Shown here: one piece after another, positions 11,301-23,300 of the stretch
Position numbering within the stretch: the stretch's first letter is position 1
Layout of the letters: every line of letters starts with the position of its first letter
Assembly: GCA_047967505.1 (NCBI GenBank)
Contig: CM106539.1
Strand: one strand, 5' to 3'
From: Dipteris shenzhenensis
Taxonomy: Eukaryota; Polypodiophyta; Polypodiopsida; Gleicheniales
Length of the DNA: 64,000 nt
The notes under the pieces: model-generated
The model's database searches: none
Told to the model about the DNA's origin: nothing
What the model saw: only the letters and a program-made list of their open reading frames with translations
Position numbers and translations under genes: made by a program

Positions 11301-14300
11301 AGAACCTCTCCAGCTCCTTGGGTGCAGCCAGCTTCTCCCCAGGCCATTCTCTCACCTCAGCAGCACTTTTCTCTCTCTACTGTTCCAGCCCATTTCCCTT
11401 GCAGAAATCTGCCTTTCTGTGCACCTCTGGAACAGCAGCAGCTCCTCTCTTACATCTCCTCCCTTGGGATCAGCATTGGCACTCTCTCTCTACAGCTATC
11501 ACTCCATAAAAGCTTTCTCTCTCTAGCCTACAGGCTGTTTTTCTAAGCTGTTCTCATTCTAGCCCCATTTTCACACTCTCCTCACCCAAGGTAGCTTTAG
11601 AGGCATCAAGGATTTCATCTACAAAAGGGTCAAGTCACGAAGGGAGCCTGTATTGTCAAGTTTATCTCATTTACAGAACTATTTCATGTTGTTTCTATAT
11701 CTTTCTAGAAACTAGTGCTTGTCTCTAATGTTGGATGTAAGTGGTGATTGTTGCAGGCTTCTTCCTTGTGGATTGGGCAAGCCAAGAGCTGAAACCTGAG
11801 CTTGGAGTCCTCCTTTTTGTTGTCTACCTTGTACATATGCTTTTGAGTCTTGTATCTAGGTCCTAGGTTTTCACTGAGTTCATCAGTTTGGAAGGTGCAT
11901 TGCACCTTGGTCTTGTATCTCCATTTTCAAGAATAAAGTGAGCCTGGATAAGGGGGGGGCCCCGTCTTGGCCCCTCAATCATATTGCATTCTCCAATGAT
12001 GTCACTTTGTGTTTAAGCTGTATAAGTCTTAATTCCAGCTTAATTGCAAACTCTTAAGTTCAAGTATATGTGTTTGGCAACTCGCAATCATCTCATTCAA
12101 ATGCCTCTGCAAAATCTGTTGTTTGAATTGATAGAAAGCACCGAGTAGTTTACATTGGTATCAGAGCTTAGGTAGTGGTCCTGTACTCTGTGCTTTCTCT
12201 TGTTGAGTCTCTCCTTCGTTGAGTCACCTTGTCATCATGGCAGCCAATGGACCTGACCCTCCTCCTAACCTGCATGAGTTGAGTGCTCTCTTGGCAAACA
12301 TTGCTCAACAGGTTCAAGTGCTGGAAAGCAGCCAAGCAGGAACTCATGACATAGGGCCCCAATCCCAAGGAAGAGGCCGTGCGGACAACACCAACTCCAA
12401 CAAGGAGGGAAGATCATCCTCTTCTTCCCCTCCTCGAGGTAGACGGCGTCATCGGAGTTCATCTCCTTCGAGACGTCCACGGAGACGAAGGTATGCAAAG
12501 CATAAGGTACCTCTTGGAGATAAGCTCTTCAAGTTTACCAAGTACAAGGGAGAGGACAAGCCCGAGGTCTTGCTGGCCTGGATCCGAGACCTCGAGTATT
12601 TCTTTGAGGGGGACGAGTACGAAGACAAGGCGAAGATCCGGTTTGCAGTCCTGCACATGCAAGACCGTTCTTCACTCTGGTGGGCAGCTATGGTCAACAC
12701 TGGACAGCAAGCCCACACCTGGAAGCACTTCAAGAAGAACTTGATGAGGCACTTCCTGCCTAAGGAGTTTAAGAGAGATACAATGGTGCAGTGGGACATC
12801 CTCCGCCAATGCCAAGAAGAGAAAGTCAGTGAGTATGTTGATCGTTTTTGGGATACTTTGTTAAAAGTTCAAGCATTCAGTAGGAAGGATAAAAAAGAGC
12901 AGCAAAGGAAGTTCTTTGCTGGCCTACGGTATATCGTTCAGCATGAGGTGGACATTGCCACTCCTACTTCTCTCGAAGACACCATCAACATCGCCTTGAA
13001 GTTGGAGAAGAAACAATCTTTCTCCAACAAGCAGAATGGCAGCAACAACAAGCGGAAGTCCCAGGGAACCTCTTCCAAGGAACAAAAGGATAAGGAGACA
13101 GCAAAGGACGCACCAAAAGAGCAAAAGTCAGCCAGCCAGCCTCCTTCGAAGAAAGCAGCCCGCACTTTCAGTTCATTGTCTCCACAACAGAAGCAAAAGT
13201 ATTACTCCGAAGGGCAGTGTTTCAAGTGTGGCGATCGAGGCCACAACTTCTACGAATGCCCTCAAGCTGCCAAAAACAACAGCAACAAAGAAGCAGCCCT
13301 CAAAAAGCCAGTTTTGGTAGTCAACAAGGTGGAAGCACCTCCAGAAAAGGGAGCTGTAAACGACACCCATAGTTTGTTGTAAAGGATCAATCCGCTTTGT
13401 TTTTGTTTGATAGTGGAGCTACTCACAACTTTATTTCTCATGAGATGGCACAGAACTTGGGGATAGCCCCAGAGGATAAAGGGGAAGCCTTGGAGGCAAC
13501 TGCAGCCTTCAAGAACCAAGAAGAGAAGGTGTACCCCATCATCGGCAAGCTTCGGGTACACATCCAGGGGTACTTGGATCATCTACCCTTCATGGTGGCA
13601 CCACTTCAAGGATCAGATGTAATTCTCGGCATGCCCTGGCATAAGCAAGTCAACCCCCGAATCGATTATGTGAAGAATATTCTAACCCTCCAACATAAGG
13701 GTAGAGATGTGAGCATTACAGCGGGAGTTTCAGGAAACACCATTCCTATGGTAAGTCATGCACGATCTCCCAATTTGCTTAAGAAAGGAGTATGTTCTTT
13801 TCTAGTGTTTGTACGCGATAAGCAACCAAGTGAAGAAAAGTCAGATCCTCTCACAAAAGAAAGATTAGATTTCCTTCAGGAATTCTCTAGCTGCTTCTCT
13901 CAGGAACTTCCTAGTCACCTCCCTCCTGAGAGACCAGAGGATCACAAAATTGACTTAGTTCCAGGGTCTTCACCTCCAAATAGACCCCCATATAGAGTTA
14001 GTCAAACTCAACAAGATGAAATCTTCAAGCAAGTCCAAGAACTCTTGGACAAGGGATTGATCCAACCCAGTAGTTCTTCTTTTTGCTCTCCTGTCTTACT
14101 AGTCCAAAAGAAGGATAAAACCTTCAGGATGTGCATAGACTATAGAGCCTTAAACAAACAGACGGTTAAGAATCGTTTCCCAATTCCTCGTATAGACGAT
14201 ATCTTTGATCGTTTAGGAGGATTTGAAATTTTCAGCCGTATAGATCTTAAGAGTGGCTACCATCAGGTACGAGTTGTACCTGAGGACATTCATAAAACAG

Positions 14301-17300
14301 CCTTCCGAACCACATTTGGGCTGTATGAATATATGGTAATGCCATTTGGCCTTACTAATGCCCCAGCCACGTTCAATCGACTGATGGAACGGTTGTTCAG
14401 GAACTATAGACAGTTCACTGCTGTCTTCTTTGATGACATCCTCATTTTCAGCAAGAATGAGGAAGAGCATAAGGAACATCTAAAGATTGTATTTCAAATC
14501 TTAGCTGAAAATGCTCTTCACATCAATGAGAAGAAAAGTGAGTTCTTTCTTTCTGAGATTCACTATCTTGGTCACATTATCTCACGAGAAGGTGTCCGTA
14601 TGGACCCAGCCAAGATACAGACAATTGTAGAGTGGCCTGACTTGAAGAATGCCCATGAGGTAAGGTCTTTTCTAGGCCTATGCTCATATTACCGAAGGTT
14701 TATTTGGCATTTTGCTGAACTTGCAGCCCCTCTACATGATCTCACTAAGAAAAATCTGAAGTTCAGATGGACCCAAAAAGAAAAGGACTCTTTTAATGCT
14801 CTAAAGCATGCCCTGACTACAGCTCCTGTACTTATCATTCCTGACTTAAGGAAACCATTCCTAGTAGCAGCTGATGCCAGTGGCGATTGCCTTGGGGCTT
14901 CTCTTACCCTGGATGGTCATGCTGTGGCCTTTGAAAGCCGACGGCTAAGAGATGCTGAACTTCATTATGATATCTATGAAAAAGAACTCTTAGCTGTAAT
15001 TCATGCTCTCAAACTTTGGAAACATTATCTTTTAGGGATAGATTTTCTTGTAAAAACTGATCATGAAAGTCTTAAATATTTTCTAACTCAACCTCTGATC
15101 AGAGAGAGACATATGAAATGGTCTACCTTTCTGCAATCATTTCATTTTCAGATACAATATACTCCTGGAAAAGAGAATGTAGTGGCTGATGCCCTTTCTC
15201 GTAGACCATGGCTTCACCATATTTCAGTTCCCTATCATGATGAGCTAACAGCCCTCAAAGAATTCTATGAGGGAGATGCTGATTTTGCTCAGCCATGGGC
15301 ACATTTGAAAGATGGAGGCACCCATCATGCCTACCACATCAGGGATGGCTATTTATTCATGGAGAACAAACTATGTATCACAAAGTAGCTTAGATCTAAA
15401 GTGATGGAGGAAAGCCATAACCCACCCTATGCTGGTCATAGGGGTATTGTGGCCACTTTTTCAGCCATGGATAAATTTTTCTACTGGCCTAATATGAAAA
15501 AGGACACTGCTGCCTACATTTTAGCTTGTCTCGCATGTCAAAAAGCTAAGTATGAGAGAGGAAAACCCAAGGGTTTACTTCAGCCCCTACCCATTCCTGA
15601 GAGACCATGGGAACACATCACCATGGACTTCATTTCAGGAATTCCCAGGACCAATCAAAATCATGACATGATTTGGGTGATAGTAGATCGATTCAGCAAG
15701 CAAGCCCACTTCATTCCTTGCAGAAAGAATCTCAAGGCACCTGAAGCTGCCCATTCATTTATTAGACACATCTTTAGACACCACGGCATGCCCAAGTCTA
15801 TAGTATCAGATAGAGACTCAAAGTTCACTAGTAACTTCTAGCAGGCTTTGTTTGAGAACCTTGGAACTCTTCTAAGTTTCTCCTCAGCTTTTCATCCTCA
15901 AACGGATGGCCAAACTGAAGTTACGAATACTACACTCTTGGATTTGCTGAAATTTTATGTGCATGACCAGCAACCCTTTTGGGAGAAATTCCTTCCTCTT
16001 GTGGAGTTTGCTTATAACAACACAATTCATTCCTCCACTGGAAAAGCTCCTTTTGAAATTGTATATGGTAGATCTTACCAACTCCACTCATGCAAACAAA
16101 AGAGAAAATCTTTGCCGCTGATCAATTCGTGGAGGATTATGACTCTGCTTATGCCACGGTTCGAGCAGCCATTCAAAAGGCACAGGAGAAACAAAGAGCA
16201 ACTGCAAATAAAAGACGGAGGGCGTTTGCAGTGAAAGAAGGCTAATGGGTCTTATTGAAATTTGAGAAAGCCCGGTTAAAAACCAAAGTGGGCAAAAAGC
16301 GCATCTTCTTCAAGCTATCCTTTCGATATTATGGTCCTTTTCAGGTGTTGCAGGTAATAAATGATGTCTCAGTCCGATTGAGACTTCCAGAGCATTGGAA
16401 GATCCACAATGTCTTCCACGTAAGCTTGGTGAAACCCTTCATTGGGGAACCACCTCAGGAGCCCACACCGGACGATGCACCTGAAGTAGAGGACACTGAG
16501 ATCTTGTTGATCCCAGAACAAATTATTTTGCATAACTTCACTACGGGACGTCGAGGCACGACTCGCAAAATGTACCTTTTGAAGTTCAGAGGGCTCCCAT
16601 CCACCAATGCCCAATGGGTGGACAGAGCTACATTTCAGGAGTGTCCTGAAATCTTGGATGCTTATGAGGAAGCATTTCAGTTGCGGACAACCGAATGAAA
16701 GACGGAGGGAATGTCATCCTGCTTCAACATGTATCCACTTGCTTGGTACTATTTCTTTTTGTTTTTCAATAGTATGCTTATTAAGAAATTAAATGTTTTC
16801 CTTCTGTTCAGTTACGGACAATGGGGACTAGGTCTAGCATTTGAGGGTGGACCCCCTTGCTTGGGGTTATGGGCATTAGTGACCCACAAGAGTGATGGCC
16901 TCTCTTTGAGAGGGACATCTAGAAACCACACCCCACCTGAGTACCCAAACATGGGACCAATCAAATACACAGATTGCATACCGACCTAGGAACCATTCAA
17001 GAGAATGTTCCCTGAGCTTTGGGTGTGGGCCTGGCAGCATGCCAAGAGTAATGGAGATACAAGATAAGACGACAAACAAATGAGCTCAGTATGGCTCAGT
17101 TATGACCTTAGAGTACGTCAATAGATAGTCTAAGCTGTTAGGAACCCGTGGGTGCGATCAGAATTAAATTCTGACAACTTTGAAATTTTAGGGTTTTTGG
17201 GAGTGACGTGGCAGCTGACACGTGGCAGACTGCCACATGGAATCTGAGCTGGCAGGTCAGTCCACCTGTCCCACACATGTGGCAGCATGCATGGCAAGTG

Positions 17301-20300
17301 GCAGGGCATGCAGGCCAAGTGTTTGGCCCCAAATCTGGTAGATTTAGGGCAAGTGGTGGGCTGTCCTCTTTGGGACTGCAGCCCACCAAAAATCTGGGAC
17401 AAGTGTCCACCTTCCACTCTAGGTCTAGGGGGGGGGCTGAGCCTATAAAAGAAGGCCTCTCCCCTTCATTCCTCACATGAAAATTTCGTCACTTTTCTTC
17501 TCCCTCCTTTTGGATGATGCAGCAGAACCTCTCCAGCTCCTTGGGTGCAGCCAGCTTCTCCCCAGGCCATTCTCTCACCTCAGCAGCACTTTTCTCTCTC
17601 TACTGTTCCAGCCCATTTCCCTTGCAGAAATCTGCCTTTCTGTGCACCTCTGGAACAGCAGCAGCTCCTCTCTTACATCTCCTCCCTTGGGATCAGCATT
17701 GGCACTCTCTCTCTACAGCTATCACTCCATAAAAGCTTTCTCTCTCTAGCCTACAGGCTGTTTTTCTAAGCTGTTCTCATTCCAGCCCCATTTCCACACT
17801 CTCCTCACCCAAGGTAGCTTTAGAGGCATCAAGGATTTCATCTACAAAAGGGTCAAGTCACGAAGGGAGCCTGTATTGTCAAGTTTATCTCATTTACAGA
17901 ACTATTTCATGTTGTTTCTATATCTTTCTAGAAACTAGTGCTTGTCTCTAATGTTGGATGTAAGTGGTGATTGTTGCAGGCTTCTTCCTTGTGGATTGGG
18001 CAAGCCAAGAGCTGAAACCTGAGCTTGGAGTCCTCCTTTTTGTTGTCTACCTTGTACATATGCTTTTGAGTCTTGTATCTAGGTCCTAGGTTTTCACTGA
18101 GTTCATCAGTTTGGAAGGTGCATTGCACCTTGGTCTTGTATCTCCATTTTCAAGAATAAAGTGAGCCTGGATAAGGGGGGGGCCCCGTCTTGGCCCCTCA
18201 ATCATATTGCATTCTCCAATGATGTCACTTTGTGTTTAAGCTGTATAAGTCTTAATTCCAGCTTAATTGCAAACTCTTAAGTTCAAGTATATGTGTTTGG
18301 CAACTCGCAATCATCTCATTCAAATGCCTCTGCAAAATCCGTTGTTTGAATTGATAGAAAGCACCGAGTAGTTTACAACTTCTATGCATGCTCTTTCTCG
18401 TTTGAGCTCACCTACTCGCAGAGCTTTAGATGAAGGGCCTTCCCACTTGCATCCAATGCGGCTGATGGCTCTCATGGTCTTCCTCCATTGGTTCGTCTTG
18501 GCCACATGAAAGTGAATGGCACACCGTATGAACAATCGGGTGAGCTCCCTAGTTTCCTCTGCCATTGCTTGCTTTTGAAACCTTGATTGGATGCTGGCCC
18601 TTCGTACAGAATTTCTAGGTAGTGGAGGAGTGGCTCGTGATACATCCTCTGGCAAAGGAGTCCTCTTTGCATGCATAGCCGACATAGAGGAATGGCCACT
18701 CTGTGACTTTGTATCTCTGCTCCTCTTTGTTGTCCCTAGTGCTTGACCCTTTCCCCCCTCGCCTCCCCCCCCCCCCAAGAAAGGAACCTTCTATTAATGC
18801 TTGAAAGATTTCATACAAGACAGCAGTCCCGAAGGTGCTGAGTATGGAAAAAACCGGAAAAGGCTGAAAGAAAGAAAGCGGCTTGTTCCAGAGAAACCCA
18901 GCTCACTGCCTAGGGGATCTCTGGAACTGGGGCTAACAGCCAACCCAGCTTGACTTTTACTACCTTCCTCCTCATTTGCTGGATCCACAGAACTTGAATC
19001 TTTGGGAACACCCAAATGCTTTCGCCTCCATTCTTAAAGGCTCTCCTTAACATCTTGAGGAACATAGGGGCATGGCCATACATCTTTGATTGGCACATGG
19101 GCAAGATGATCCTTCACACAGGTGACATTCCCCGTCTTCTCCATCCCACAAAATTTGCATTTCCACTTCTTAGAACCACCAGACCCCTCATAGCTCCCCG
19201 ATTTCTCTACATGTTTCCAAAATGCATCGGATGTCCGAGCCATGCTGAGGACTCATGAGAGCAAGGAGAAAAGGGCAAGGGCTGCGGAGAGCAAGGAGGA
19301 GAGGTTGGAGAGGAGAGCAAGGAGGAGAGGTCGGAGAGGAGAGCAAGGAGGAGAGGAGAGGGAAAGGGATGAGGAGAGCAAGGAGGAGAGAAGAGGGTTG
19401 AGAGGGCTGAGAGGAGAGGCTGAGAGTAGGGTGAGAGGGCTCTGAGGAGGGGCTGAGAGGAGTTGAGAGGTGAGGGCTGAGAGTAGGGTGAGAGGGTGAG
19501 AGGAGAGGTGAGGGCTGAGAGGAGAGGTGAACGAGCTGTGAGAGGGCTGAGAGAGTCGAGGAGCGAAAGAGCAGGAAACGGTGTCGACGGCCGCGGCGTA
19601 TGTAAGGGAAAATTAGGGGCAAAAAACTGCTAGCTCGAAACACCGTTTCTGTTTTTGGAAATGGCACGAAAACGGCGTTTCGTTTCGGCGCCACCGAAAC
19701 AGCGTTTTTGGAACTATGCATGCAGTAGACTAGACGTAGGGGGAGAGAGAGAGTAGTTCGAGAGGCACCTGCGAAGGAGCAACTGCAGGTGCCCATAATT
19801 GGAGACCTCCTCCGTAGCGGCAGGGGCCACTGTTCAGCCATGCGATCCTCTCATGATGGAGGTCCAGCGACTGCAATCACCCTTGTATCAGTAGCGAGTC
19901 CCAGGAGCTCTTGAGGGTGCAAAGGTTAACCTGGCAGCGGTTGAGGAGGAGCGGATCTAGAGCCCCAGCCTGTGGTTGCCCCTACTCCCCTCCGCCCCCC
20001 TCACCACCCGTCCCCCCCCCTCCCTCCCCCCCTCGCGTCTGTGAAAATCCACACTTTTCGAAAATGCAAATGTGTGCAATGCATGCAGAATTTGAATGCC
20101 GATTGGCCCTCCAATGGGGAAGAGCGCCCTTGTGAGAGTACTTGTTTCTTTTTCGACCTACATGCAAGGTGGGAGAGAGATGACGGATGAATGCAATGTG
20201 GTAGAAAGAATGCTACGTGAGATTCACAATGAAAGGGTGATACCCTTTCATTAATGTCCCTTGAGATCGATCACTCAAGTTCCATCTTCCCATTTACACC

Positions 20301-23300
20301 TACCCTTAGCCTATGACCCATGCACCTACCATTCAATGCACTCTAATGCACCCTTTCCTAATGCACCCTTTCCCTTTCCTATTGCCCCTAGGACCTAGAC
20401 ACGTGTGTGCACATCTTTATTAATAATCATTGGCCAATGTTACATAGTTTTGGCGGTACTATTTACACCGCTTGATCGATCATAAATACAAACATATAAC
20501 CGCACCATCAAATTGGCGCCTAACAATAATAAAGTTCTAATGACTATTAATTAACTAAATAATCATTTCTCTTGTCATGACACTCCCTCTTGCTTGAATG
20601 AGCAGAAGTCCTCTTCTGGATTATTGCTTGTCTCTTCCTCTTATGTGCACTTTCTCTTGTTACTTCTGCCATTGCATCGCCTCTTTGTAATCTGCGAGTA
20701 TCTGTGGAAAATCTGTAAAGAACTCTTCTTCCATCCATTGTGCATCACTAGCTGGCTGGTTTTTAAACTTCAGTAAATACATATATCTCTTCTTTCCACG
20801 AGTACTCTTCTCTTTATGGTATACGATCTGTTCCGGAGTAAGAACTTCAGTCCCATCTTCAAGTTCAGGTTCTTCTTGCTGCTGAGTATCCAAAAACGCA
20901 GAAGTATCGCCATGGTATCTCTTCAAATTGCTCACATGAAAGATGTTCTTCATACGCCAGTGGGCTGGTAACTTCAGCTCATACGCTCTGGATCCTTCTT
21001 CTGGATATAAAGCTGCTGAAATCTGAAATGGACCATAAAACTTCGGTGCTAGCTTGACATGTTTGGTACTTCCTCTCACTGACTTGATTCTTCTTTTATC
21101 AATCTTCAATAAAACCCAATCATCCTCCTTGTAATAAACTTCTTTTCTTTTTTTATTGGCTGCCTTGGATTGTTGAACCTGGGCCTTCTTAATATGTTCT
21201 TTTACCTGCTCAATAACCTGTGACATATCCTCAGCAAACTGGTCAGCAGCAAAAATTCGCTCCCCCAAGTGTGTTATTGGAGTGGGTAAACATTGCCCAT
21301 AAATGATTTCAAATGGGGCTTTCTTGGTGGAAGTATGTACAGTGTTATTATAAGCAAACTCTAACATGGGTAAGAACTCTGGCCACTTTCTAGGTTGGTC
21401 ATGGACATAAGCTCGAAGTAAAGTAATTATGGTTTGATTGGCATTCTCACTTTGTCCATCTCCTTGAGGATGGAAGGCTGTAGTAAATTTCAGTTTGGTT
21501 CCGAGATTCTCTAATAGAGCTGTCTAAAAGTTGCTAATGAAACGGCCATCATTATCGGATACAATGGATTTTGGTAACCCATGTAACCTGAAGATTTCCC
21601 TAATGAATAACCTTGCTGTTTCAGAAGCAGACAACTCTTTTTTACAGGGAATAAAATGAGCTTGTTTACTCAGCCTATCTATAACAGTGAAAATCTGCTC
21701 AAACTGACCAACCTTGGGGAAACCAGACACAAAATCCATTGTAATGTGTTCCCACCTTTCCGAAGGAATAGGCAAAGGCTGCAAAAGACCAGCAGTCTTA
21801 CTTGTGTCAGATTTAATGCGCTGACATACGTCACATTGTTGAACAAAGGGCGAAACTTCTTTGCGAAGTTTAGGCCAATGGAAGTATCTCTCAATATTGT
21901 CAATGGTTCCTCTAATACCTCTATGTCCAGAATATGGACTCGCATGTAACTCACTCATGACTAGATACCGAAATGTTTTGGGTACACATATGGCACGTCC
22001 CAAAAATAAGTATCCATCCACGATGGAATAAGCCTCTAAATCCCCAACCTCATTACGTTGAATCTTCCCATAAATGTCAGCGAAGTCCTCATCTAAAGGA
22101 TAAGCTTCAACCATTGCTCCTAATGATTTCTCCTTAATCACAGAAACGTGATTAACTTGGGGCCGTCTACTCAAAGCATCCGCTACTAAATTCTCCTTTC
22201 CCGGCTGATATTCGATATTTGGTTGCCCAAAGGATTGAATATATTCAGCCCATTTGATTTGTCTTGAAGAGACAATGGGTTGAGAGAACAAGTGCTTGAT
22301 ACTTTGATGGTCAGTCTTAATCTTGAAAGCAGAACCATATAAATAATGCTTCCATAACTTTAGAGCATGAATGACTGCCAATAACTCCTTCTCATACGTG
22401 ATATATTTCAATTCAGCCCCTTGAAGTTTTCTACTCTCATAAGCAATGGGATGCCCTCCTTGCATCAACACTGCCCCAATCGAGGTACCACTAGCATCCG
22501 TACATACAACAAAGAACTCTTTGTCCATGTCCGCAAGTGTTAACACTGGTGCAGTCACTAATGTTCTCTTAAGCTCCTCAAAAGCTACTTGGTGAACCTC
22601 TCCCCACTCATACAAGGAATGCTTCTTCAACAAATCTGTTAGTGGGGAAGCAAGACGTGCAAAATTCTTAATGAATCTGCGATAATAACTACACATCCCT
22701 AGGAAGGATCTCAGCTCATGTAAGTTTTTGGGTATTGGCCATTCAATTATGGCCTTGACCTTTTTAGAGTCAACCCAAATTCCCTCGGCAGACACAATGT
22801 GTCCCAAATACTCTATTTCTGTCTTGAAGAACTCACTCTTCTTGATATTTAGGAACAATCGATTCTTCCTTAGGAGCTCCATCACCTTAGCAAGGTGATC
22901 CTTATGCTCTTCCTCATTCTGGCTGAACACTAAAATGTCATAAAAAAAGACTATGACAAATTTTCCCAAGTAGGGTCGCAAAACCCTTCTCATCAGCCTA
23001 CTAAAAGTGGCTGGAGCATTAGTTAGGCCAAAAGGCATGACCAAAAACTCATAATGTCCAGTGAGAGTGCGAAAAGCAGTCTTATGTTCATGCCTAGCTT
23101 TCATACGAAGTTGATGATAACCAGATTTCAAACCCAATTTGCTAAAAACTTTAGCACCTTTAAGCATATCCAATAAATCATCCACTCTTGGAATCGGATA
23201 CCGGTTCTTAATCGTAAGTTTATTCAAAGCACGGTAATCTATACACATACGATATGATTCATCCTTCTTCTTAACCAATAATACAGGTGCTCCAAATGGA

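Larger units (their letters stand above)
10489..18377 (+). mobile_element. Ty3/gypsy element A (chromovirus type), young, full length
   Basis: Two 1666-bp LTRs (10489-12154 and 16712-18377) flank gag and pol in protease, RT, RNase H, integrase, chromodomain order. The 5-bp target duplication ACTTC is exact (10484-10488 and 18378-18382). The primer-binding site TGGTATCAGAGC (12156-12167, initiator Met tRNA type) lies one base after the 5' LTR. The polypurine tract gaaagacggagggaa (16697-16711) abuts the 3' LTR. About five LTR substitutions imply a recent insertion, but pol has three in-frame stops and a frameshift. Confidence 0.95.
8166..19718 (-). mobile_element. hAT-superfamily DNA transposon with nested gypsy A
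   Basis: Both ends share CATAG(C/T)TCC as inverted termini (8166 rightwards, 19718 leftwards) next to GGAAACG/CGTTTC-rich subterminal sequence. The flanking 8-mers (taggcagc and catgcagt) match at 5 of 8 positions, a possible worn target duplication. Without gypsy A the element is about 3.66 kb. On the - strand it codes, in order, a BED zinc finger, a DUF659 domain and the hAT C-terminal dimerisation motif, the usual layout of plant hAT transposases. Stops and frameshifts make it inactive. Confidence 0.8.
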
